From NCBI GenBank assembly GCA_050701115.1, contig JBOHER010000084.1, positions 1 through 5,532 on the forward strand: a stretch of DNA of 5,532 nucleotides, read 5' to 3'. The DNA comes from JBOHER01 sp050701115 (GTDB lineage: Bacteria > Actinomycetota > Actinomycetes > Mycobacteriales > Pseudonocardiaceae). Under the pieces are notes generated by a model that saw only the letters and a list, made by a program, of their open reading frames with translations, did no database searches and was not told the origin of the DNA. Shown here piece after piece: positions 1 through 4,853 of this stretch (its first letter is position 1; every line of letters begins with the position of its first letter). The translations under genes were made by a program, and so were the position numbers.

Positions 1-2
1 GC

Positions 3-113
3 ACCGGCCTCGCCCAACTCCATGACCCCGATCCCGGTCCACTGCAGACGGTCAGCCGCACCTACCAGCGAACGCTCGACAAGCTCGCCACCCAATCTGG
101 ACTAGCAGCCTAA
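3..113 (+). CDS. C-terminal end of an unrecognised protein (partial, enters from left edge)
   Basis: An open frame enters at the left edge and runs 36 codons to a TAA at 111-113. The visible tail is hydrophilic, with a Pro/Asp/Gly-rich turn (HDPDPGPLQTVSR) followed by a probable amphipathic helix ending in SGLAA. I do not recognise the family. It lies only a few dozen bases before a methyltransferase remnant that has lost its N-terminus. It may therefore belong to whatever sequence replaced the missing half, such as a mobile element or a transferred gene, but nothing in these 36 residues shows that. Third codon positions are GC-rich, which supports real coding. The start and most of the protein lie outside the window. 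Confidence 0.45.
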   Translation, partial: TGLAQLHDPDPGPLQTVSRTYQRTLDKLATQSGLAA

Positions 114-148
114 AACTTGACCCGAAACTCCGGCTTCGCCGGTCCTAG

Positions 149-487
149 CCTTCTAGCGATCCATTCGATCTGGTACTCGATTCCGGCTGCCTGCACAACA
201 TGAACCGAGCCGGCATGCGCGCCTACCGCATCCGGCTGATCGAGTCATGGCTGCGCGCGGGCGCCGACTACGTGCTCGACTGGACCAAGCGGCACCCCCT
301 TGACTGGCGGCCTCTCGGCCCCCGCCGACGGGCCGGACTCGCCACGTTCTTCGCCCCGGAACTGGAGCTCGTCGAGTCCTACTCAGAGGAAATACCCGTG
401 CCACTCCCACTCGGGCCACGCGCCCGTGGAACCGCTAACACCTCCGGCGCACCCCGTGACCGGGTGATACTGCGGCCAGCGCATTAA
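149..487 (+). pseudogene. Class I SAM-dependent methyltransferase remnant, N-terminus missing
   Basis: The frame is open from 149, after a TAG at 146-148, to a TAA at 485-487. Upstream of the first ATG (200) the same frame already reads FDLVLDSGCLHNM, which resembles the post-motif-I strand of class I methyltransferases (FDLVxDxGCxH). It continues with a helix, WLRAGADYVLDW in place of the usual LxPGGxyxL, then RHPLDWRPLGPRRR and FAPELELVESYSEE, as in the C-terminal half of small actinobacterial methyltransferases. The N-terminal half with the glycine-rich SAM-binding loop is absent, and no ribosome binding site precedes 200, so the product should not bind SAM. After about residue GPRARGT the tail (NTSGAPRD...) no longer looks like the family, so the 3' end may also be altered. 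It converges with the HTTM gene 16 bp away. The family call rests on motif recall, not a search. Confidence 0.6.
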
Positions 488-503
488 TACCAGCCACGAA
501 CGT

Positions 504-1664
504 CTACGTCGCGACGGTGGCCAGTTCCTTCGAAGGCTCCGGGGCGGTCGGCTCCACTGCCCGGGAAGTGCGGAACAACCGGGTAGCCCGGCGATCGACC
601 CACAGCAGGAAACTCGTCGGCAGGAACACCAGGTCCGCCGAGATGACGGCCATCGAGAAGAACGGCAGGCCCAGCAGGACGGCGATGCCGGCGTGCTCGG
701 CGATGAGCAGCACCAGCAAGAGGTTCTTCGCACGCCGATTCAGCAGCGTGAAAGGAAAAGCGACCTGAACGATGACCGTGGCGTAGGTCAGCACCAGGAC
801 GACCATGCTGCTGCTCACGAGCAGGTCCGACAGCGCCGGCCAGGGACGGAACTCGTCGATCCGCATCGGGTAGAAGACCGCCGTGCCGTCCTGCCACCGG
901 GTGCCCTGGATCTTGTACCAGCCGGCGGTGGCGTAGAGGACGCACATCTGCACGATGATGAGCAGCAGCGCGCTGTTGTGGAGCAGGTTGGCGATCATGT
1001 CGCAGGCCGCGCGCGGTCCGGCCGGCGAGTACCGCCGCACCGCCCACCACACGCCGTGCACGAACCAGGTGGCCCAGAACACCGCGGCCCAGCCGGCGGA
1101 GAGTTGTCCGAGCGCCGTGACCGCCGTCAGCGCCGCACCCAGCGCCGACCACAGCGCCAACCCGCCGAGGTCCAATGGGGGGAGCCCGCGCCTGAGGCGC
1201 CGCACGTCCAGCGACCAGACCTCACCGCAGCGGCTACCGACGAGGTAGATGGCCATCAGATGCGTGAGGTTGTCCCCGCCGTCGCCGATGATCGCGTTGC
1301 GGTTGTGCACCGACAGCACGCCGATCATGAACAGCACCGAGGCGGTTCGCGTTCGCCAGCCGAGCAGCAGCGCGACGCTCGCCACCATGGCGAACAGGTA
1401 CGCCAGCTCGAACCAGAGCGGGCCGTCGAACCACAGCAGGGCGGAGAACGCACCGTTGAGCTTGGCCTGCTGGGACGCCGCCGCGAAGTCGAGGGGACCG
1501 TCCGGGCCGTACAGCCCATGCCGGTTCGGCCACTCGCGGATCAGCAGCGCCAGCCACGTCGCCGAGACGCCGATCCGGACGACCGCGGTCTGGTAGGTGC
1601 CGAGCGGGCGGCTGGTGATCCGGTGAAAGCCTGCCGGCAGGCCGCGAGCGTTCGGCGTGGTCAT
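504..1664 (-). CDS. HTTM domain membrane protein (vitamin K gamma-carboxylase-like)
   Basis: This is a 386-residue integral membrane protein with around ten hydrophobic segments, for example about 26-42, 83-103, 108-122, 165-185, 190-207, 223-247, 284-305 and 314-350. Family signatures are the HNRNAIIGDGGDNLTHL stretch (120-136), AGWYKIQGTRWQDGTA (247-262) and EHAGIAVLLGLPFFS (323-337). The second motif aligns with the AGVKKLDADW segment of human gamma-glutamyl carboxylase and places Lys251 at the catalytic base Lys218. Bacterial HTTM proteins mostly have no proven substrate. The ATG at 1662-1664 is preferred over one 93 bp upstream: it overlaps the upstream stop as ATGA and has GGAAGG (1674-1679) nine bases before it. 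It is the second gene of an operon with the DUF5819 protein and is probably translationally coupled. The tail after about residue 355 is cytosol-like and charged. The gene looks intact. Confidence 0.88.
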   Translation of the reverse strand: MTTPNARGLPAGFHRITSRPLGTYQTAVVRIGVSATWLALLIREWPNRHGLYGPDGPLDFAAASQQAKLNGAFSALLWFDGPLWFELAYLFAMVASVALLLGWRTRTASVLFMIGVLSVHNRNAIIGDGGDNLTHLMAIYLVGSRCGEVWSLDVRRLRRGLPPLDLGGLALWSALGAALTAVTALGQLSAGWAAVFWATWFVHGVWWAVRRYSPAGPRAACDMIANLLHNSALLLIIVQMCVLYATAGWYKIQGTRWQDGTAVFYPMRIDEFRPWPALSDLLVSSSMVVLVLTYATVIVQVAFPFTLLNRRAKNLLLVLLIAEHAGIAVLLGLPFFSMAVISADLVFLPTSFLLWVDRRATRLFRTSRAVEPTAPEPSKELATVAT

Positions 1665-2326
1665 CGGACGCTGCCTTCCGGGAAGTCCTGCGCGGTAACC
1701 GGCCACCACGGCAGTACGCGGTAGGCCGGCTGCTGGTAGTTCCTGCGGGTGCTCCACGCCGGCTCCGGCACCGGGGTCGTCCTCACCCGCAGTTGCATGC
1801 GTCGCACGGACGCCCCGTCGACGAGCCCGCTCATCCGCAGCAGGGCCACGCGTTTGAGGTAGCTCGCGACGATTGGGCCATTGGCGTTGAGCGTCCTGTT
1901 GCGCGGGTCATGCGTGGCGAGGAACGCGCGCCAGCCCTTGGTGAACTCGTTGCGGGTATGGCTCGGAGCGAGGTTTCCCCGGATGTGCTGGTCGTCGAAT
2001 GCGCTGAGGTCGATCCAGTCGCCCACGACCAGCCGGCCGTCCGGCCGCTGCACCGCGACGCGCGCGTGGACCTGCCGCTGGACATGCACCGGATCCGGCG
2101 CGAAGAGCTTCCAGTTCTGCTGGAACTCCGGCCGGATGTAGCCGTCGATCTCGGCGGCGAACTCCCTGCTGAGCGCGTTCGAGGGAGCGACGTGCAGGAA
2201 GACCATCCCCGTATGGGTCGCGACCACTGCGGCGAGCACGGCTGCCGCCGCCACGACGACGGCGCGCCAGCGTCCGGGCAACCTGCCGAGGCCGTCTTCG
2301 GGTGCTTCGTCGTCCACGTCGACCAC
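1661..2326 (-). CDS. DUF5819 family membrane-anchored protein
   Basis: This 221-residue protein has a short acidic N-terminus, one hydrophobic segment (about 21-46, Ala/Val-rich) and then a soluble domain probably outside the membrane. The marker motif QNWKLFAPDP (70-79) and the following basic/aromatic strands match DUF5819, a family of unknown function usually found just upstream of an HTTM gene in actinomycetes. Its TGA shares bases with the ATG of the HTTM gene (ATGA), so the two products are likely made together and may form a membrane complex. Two GTG starts are possible. The one at 2324-2326 has GGTGG (2335-2339) eight bases upstream. The one at 2315-2317 has AGGTGG (2323-2328) five bases upstream and would shorten the protein by three residues. 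No clear promoter was found. Confidence 0.85.
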   Translation of the reverse strand: MVDVDDEAPEDGLGRLPGRWRAVVVAAAAVLAAVVATHTGMVFLHVAPSNALSREFAAEIDGYIRPEFQQNWKLFAPDPVHVQRQVHARVAVQRPDGRLVVGDWIDLSAFDDQHIRGNLAPSHTRNEFTKGWRAFLATHDPRNRTLNANGPIVASYLKRVALLRMSGLVDGASVRRMQLRVRTTPVPEPAWSTRRNYQQPAYRVLPWWPVTAQDFPEGSVR

Positions 2327-2680
2327 CTAACTGACCACCACGGCTGGCGAAGTGGACCGACGCTATCCGAAAAGCACTGAATGCGGCAGACGGCCGATGT
2401 GCGAGACCCGACCGTTTGTTGTCGAGGCAGCACTGTGCCGCCGCGATTCATCCCAGGCCCACAATTTGCGCCGATGGGAGCCTGTTATCGGGCTGAGGCG
2501 TACTTGCCTCGGGCACCCCTGTCGCGAAGAAAGCCTGGACTGCGCCTTTTGTCCGGGCGGCAACAGTGCGAGCGGATTATGTCAGCCCACGGCGAAGAAC
2601 CGGCCGCCCGCAGAACGCCCGTATCAGCGCGCGCGTAGCGGCATTGGCTCCGGCACCAAGTCGCTGATTAGGAGCAACCC
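2327..2680. other. Non-coding stretch between DUF5819 gene and lipase remnant
   Basis: These 354 bases lie between divergently oriented genes and hold no convincing gene. Local open frames give low-complexity, Arg/Cys-rich translations without family likeness. The middle (about 2400-2560) is less GC-rich than the flanking genes, as expected for promoter DNA. Two small inverted repeats lie side by side: CCGAT (2471-2475) with ATCGG (2487-2491), and GAGGC (2495-2499) with GCCTC (2506-2510). Neither has a T-run, so they are not obvious terminators; they could be protein-binding sites or chance. A ribosome binding site, AGGAG at 2670-2674, serves the lipase start at 2681. I could not pick a confident -35/-10 pair on either strand. 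Confidence 0.6.
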
Positions 2681-2930
2681 ATGCGTCGTGCCATGCGCCG
2701 GGGATTTGCCGCCCTGCTCGCCTTGGGGGGAGCACTCGTTGTTGCGGGTCAGCACGCCACACCTGCTGAGGCCGCCGGGTTCTACGACCCGCCCAGTCCC
2801 CTGCCGGCCGGTGCGCCGGGGGATGTCATCCGGAATGAGCCAGTGACGTTCTACCTCGACACCGCGAAGCTCACCCGGCCCCGGCGAAGGCCCAGCGGAT
2901 CATGTACCTGTCCACCAACGCCAACGGGCC
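2681..2930 (+). pseudogene. Secretory lipase family gene, 5' fragment with frameshift
   Basis: The ATG at 2681 follows AGGAG (2670-2674) by six bases. The product opens with a Sec signal peptide: MRRAMRRG, a hydrophobic core ALLALGGALVV, and likely cleavage near AEAA (residues 29-32). The mature start GFYDPPSPLPAGAPGDVIR and FYLDTAKL match the N-terminal region of actinobacterial secretory lipases. After KLTR (base 2878) the frame is lost. Adding one G there would restore LTRAPAKAQRIMYLSTNANG, exactly the expected family continuation, so a one-base deletion is very likely. Homology stops at about 2928, and the whole alpha/beta-hydrolase catalytic part (Ser-Asp-His) is absent. From 2931 the DNA reads as a recombinase piece on the other strand. 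The secretion signal and start remain intact, but no functional lipase can be made. Confidence 0.75.
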
Positions 2931-3116
2931 GGCCTGGTCGTCCTCGGTGTGCCCGGCCTCGATGCGTGCGTCCAGGTGCGCCAGACGCCGGGCGATGCGG
3001 TCCTCTCCTTCCTTGAGCAGGTCGAGCGGGACGACGCCGGCGTGCAGGTCATCGAGCTGACGGGTGAGCATGTGCCGCTGGGCGGTGACGATGTGCTCGG
3101 ACAGTGCCCTGATCCG
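2931..3116 (-). pseudogene. Large serine recombinase fragment (C-terminal coiled-coil region)
   Basis: The minus-strand reading gives about 62 residues starting RIRALSEHIVTAQRHML and including HAGVVPLDLLKEGEDRIARR and LAHLDARIEAG. This strongly resembles the region after the zinc ribbon in large serine recombinases (phage and conjugative-element integrases), typically HYAGAVPLDLLKEEQDRIxRxL, which forms the helical coiled-coil. The catalytic serine domain, recombinase domain and zinc ribbon are all absent. The frame is open further on both sides (2871-3317), but residues outside this block do not look like the family. No start codon or ribosome binding site fits. The fragment abuts the truncated lipase head to tail on the opposite strand, which marks a rearrangement junction near 2930. 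The 118 bases from 3117 to 3234 hold nothing I recognise. Confidence 0.6.
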
Positions 3117-3234
3117 CCACGCCCACCAACATCCTGCTCGACGCCATCGGCACTCGTCGCGGACTCGGGTGGGGCACCCTCCGCCATGCTCCTCGTTCGG
3201 ACCCCGCCGATTGGCCACACCGCCGTCATCACGG

Positions 3235-3819
3235 CTACAGAGCGTCGTCCGAGGCGTGCAGGTGGGCACGTTCCCCGTCATGGTCGAAGATGGTGAGGAT
3301 CTCCACGGGACCGTCATGGGCGCCGATGGCGTGGGGGACCATGGTGGAGAACTCTGCCGCGTCGCCTGCTTGGATCAAGAGGGTTCGCTCACCCAGTTGC
3401 AGGCGGGCTGTGCCAGACAGAACGGTGAACCACTCGCGGCCGGGGTGCACACTCAGCTGATCTGCTCCGGTCGGCCGGTCGGGGGTGATGCGCATCTTCG
3501 CCACGGTCACGCCGTGGAGAGTGCGTTCGCGGGACAGGAGCCACGTCGTTAGCCCTCGTGTGTGAGCAGGCTGTGGTCGGATCACGACGTCCTCGTCGTC
3601 GGCGGACTCGACGAGCTGATCGAGCGTAGTGTCGAGCGCCCGGGCAATGGGGACCAGCTGATCGAGGGCGATCCTGCGGTGCCCAGTCTCGATGCGGCTC
3701 AGGGTCGAAGGGCTGAGGTAGCAACGGCCGGCGAGGGCATCCAGTGACCAGCCGCGAGCCAGTCGCAGACCTCGGATGCGCTGGCGGATCACGGCGTCCA
3801 AGGCGACTTCTTGCGTCAT
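3235..3819 (-). CDS. XRE-family transcriptional regulator with C-terminal cupin domain
   Basis: This 194-residue DNA-binding regulator has an N-terminal helix-turn-helix (about 10-70), with recognition region CYLSPSTLSRIETG (33-46), which is typical of the XRE/Cro fold. The C-terminal half (about 103-180) is a cupin barrel: HPGREWFTVLSGTARLQLG (125-143) and AGDAAEFSTMVPHAI (151-165). Possible metal or ligand residues are His125, Glu129 and His163. Such proteins usually repress nearby genes and sense a small molecule through the cupin. The ATG at 3817-3819 is chosen because the HTH begins soon after; the longer frame to 3873 would cross the divergent promoter and overlap the methyltransferase. 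No Shine-Dalgarno precedes it, but a -10-like TACACT lies seven bases upstream, suggesting a leaderless mRNA. It is divergent from the methyltransferase with 47 bp between starts, so it likely controls both. Confidence 0.87.
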   Translation of the reverse strand: MTQEVALDAVIRQRIRGLRLARGWSLDALAGRCYLSPSTLSRIETGHRRIALDQLVPIARALDTTLDQLVESADDEDVVIRPQPAHTRGLTTWLLSRERTLHGVTVAKMRITPDRPTGADQLSVHPGREWFTVLSGTARLQLGERTLLIQAGDAAEFSTMVPHAIGAHDGPVEILTIFDHDGERAHLHASDDAL

Positions 3820-3845
3820 AAGCAAGAGTGTATGCCTATGACGCA
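3812..3845. promoter_or_regulatory. Perfect 9-bp inverted repeat, candidate operator of the XRE regulator
   Basis: TGCGTCATA at 3812-3820 and its exact reverse complement TATGACGCA at 3837-3845 are separated by 16 bases, about 2.4 helical turns centre to centre. The left arm covers the start codon of the XRE gene. The right arm lies between the -10-like boxes of the two divergent genes. A dimeric repressor bound here could block both promoters, giving autoregulation and control of the methyltransferase/flavoprotein genes. The repeat and its placement are seen in the sequence; the binding role is inferred. Confidence 0.55.
3827..3832 (-). promoter_or_regulatory. Candidate -10 box for the XRE regulator (leaderless)
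   Basis: Read on the minus strand this is TACACT (TAnnnT form), ending seven bases before the ATG at 3819. That places the transcription start at or next to the start codon and fits the lack of a ribosome binding site. A weak -35-like TAGAGA lies 18 bases upstream (3851-3856). The box sits between the two arms of the inverted repeat. Confidence 0.4.
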
Positions 3846-3854
3846 GGATGTCTC

Positions 3855-3860
3855 TAGCAT
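3855..3860 (+). promoter_or_regulatory. Candidate -10 box for the methyltransferase gene (leaderless)
   Basis: TAGCAT (TAnnnT form) ends six bases before the ATG at 3867, which would give a leaderless transcript. There is no ribosome binding site at a usable distance; the only AGGA (3845-3848) is 18 bases away. No good -35 hexamer is visible, so the promoter may be weak or need an activator. The right arm of the inverted repeat falls in the -35/-10 spacer. Confidence 0.35.
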
Positions 3861-3866
3861 GGGTGC

Positions 3867-4712
3867 ATGCCACAGCACTCTCATCACCATCATCCCGGCG
3901 GCGAGCAGGTACACGACGAGGCAGGGCTGGCTGACTTGCTGGACTTGGACGCAGAGCTGCTCGGCTCGTATCTGAACGAGGTGACCGAGTGGGTCGGGCA
4001 GCACGCTCCGGACGTTCCGCGCACGGTCGTCGATGTGGGTGCGGGAACGGGCACCGGCAGCCTGGCGCTGGCTCGGCACTTCAGCGCAGCTGAAGTGGTC
4101 GCGATCGATAGGTCTGCCTTGATGCTCGAGCGTCTCCGAGCGGCGGCGCGTGGGCAAGGGCTGGCTGATCGGCTGCGCGTCGTGCAGGCCGACCTGGACG
4201 TCGCCTGGCCCGGGGTCGGTGCGGTGGACGTCGCGTGGGTCGCCTCGTCGTTGCACGAGGTCGCTGACCCGGACCGGGTACTCCGCGACGTCTACGCCGC
4301 GCTGAATCCCGGTAGCTTGCTGGTTGCCATCGAGATGGACGACTTGCCACGCTTCCTGCCCGACGACATCGGGATGGGCCGCCCCGGCCTGGAGTCACGC
4401 TGTCACGAGGCCTTGGCGCAGGCGGGCTGGAACTCGCACCCGAACTGGCGGCCCCACTTGGAGCGCGCCGGCTTCGAGATCGCCGAGCAGCGCAGCTTCA
4501 CCATCGAGGCGAACTCGGCGACGCCGGGTACCGGCCGCTACGCGCACGCCTACCTGCACCGCATCAGCTCCGCGCTCGACGGCCAGCTGGCCTCCGACGA
4601 CCTCGACACCCTCGACCGCCTCCTGGCGGACGACCATTCCGACGCCCTCCTGCGCCGTAGCGACCTGACGGTCCGTAGCAGCCGGACCGCATGGGCGGCT
4701 CGACGTCCCTGA
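3867..4712 (+). CDS. Class I SAM-dependent methyltransferase
   Basis: This 281-residue soluble enzyme should transfer a methyl group from S-adenosylmethionine. Motif I is VVDVGAGTGTGSLALA (54-69). Asp81 at the end of VVAID should bind the ribose hydroxyls, and QADL (Asp109) should contact the adenine. SLHEVADPDRVLRD (128-141) and LNPGSLLVAIE (146-156) are the usual later strands and helices. The N-terminus is His-rich (HSHHHHPGG, 4-12), possibly metal-binding. There is only one Cys (179), so it lacks the conserved cysteines of arsenite methyltransferases. The C-terminal 100 residues are family-specific and probably shape the substrate site. The substrate cannot be told from sequence. It is divergent from the XRE regulator and followed after 141 bp by a CPYC flavoprotein in the same direction, suggesting one regulated redox/methylation unit. 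The gene looks intact. Confidence 0.9.
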   Translation: MPQHSHHHHPGGEQVHDEAGLADLLDLDAELLGSYLNEVTEWVGQHAPDVPRTVVDVGAGTGTGSLALARHFSAAEVVAIDRSALMLERLRAAARGQGLADRLRVVQADLDVAWPGVGAVDVAWVASSLHEVADPDRVLRDVYAALNPGSLLVAIEMDDLPRFLPDDIGMGRPGLESRCHEALAQAGWNSHPNWRPHLERAGFEIAEQRSFTIEANSATPGTGRYAHAYLHRISSALDGQLASDDLDTLDRLLADDHSDALLRRSDLTVRSSRTAWAARRP

Positions 4713-4840
4713 GTTCGCCTCGCACTGGATCATCGCCGTTGCGCCAGCGTGAAGCCGAGGAGCTGACACGCTCGGCGTTCAACGACAGGAACACCTTGTC
4801 TCGAACAGCCAGGCGGGCGGCCGCAGGAAACGTCTCGACG

Positions 4841-4846
4841 AAGGAG
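4841..4846 (+). promoter_or_regulatory. Ribosome binding site setting the GTG start of the flavoprotein
   Basis: AAGGAG lies seven bases before the GTG at 4854-4856. The FAD-binding motif begins 11 codons later, so this fixes the start. It contrasts with the methyltransferase and regulator genes, which have no such site. The rest of the 141-bp gap from 4713 shows no gene, terminator or clear promoter. Confidence 0.75.
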
Positions 4847-4853
4847 AATCTTC

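Noticed and set aside
130..142. Small hairpin (5-bp CCGGC/GCCGG stem, three-base loop) after the first stop codon, considered as a terminator
   Set aside because: The stem is short and there is no following T-run; such stems are common by chance in GC-rich DNA.
450..466. CACCC...GGGTG inverted repeat between the convergent methyltransferase remnant and HTTM gene
   Set aside because: Only a 5-bp stem with a 7-base loop and no T-run on either strand, and it lies inside the remnant frame. Not enough for a terminator call.
693..1724. Long plus-strand open frame (343 codons) opposite the HTTM gene
   Set aside because: Its translation is a low-complexity Arg/Gln/His/Pro-rich string with no domain. 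It is the antisense shadow of a clear membrane protein in GC-rich DNA.
1793..2380. Plus-strand frame of 195 codons opposite DUF5819
   Set aside because: Shadow frame; the minus strand carries the recognisable QNWKLFAPDP family motif and a good operon arrangement.
2352..2846. Plus-strand frame of 164 codons across the intergenic region into the lipase start
   Set aside because: Cys/Arg/Pro-rich translation without family likeness. It overlaps the lipase signal peptide in another frame and lacks a ribosome binding site.
3125..3230. Plus-strand reading TNILLDAIGTRRGLGWGT that looks mildly protein-like
   Set aside because: No family recognised, no start or ribosome binding site, and the frame does not continue sensibly on either side. 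It could be another relic, but I cannot support it.
3820..3873. Longer XRE protein starting at 3873
   Set aside because: The extra 18 residues would be encoded across the divergent promoter and overlap the methyltransferase start. The sequence (MACTHARDILRHRH) is not part of the HTH domain.
4081..4398. Minus-strand and alternative frames within the methyltransferase (also 4324-4668 and 4395-4769)
   Set aside because: Arg/Pro-rich shadow translations; the plus-strand gene has complete SAM-binding motifs.
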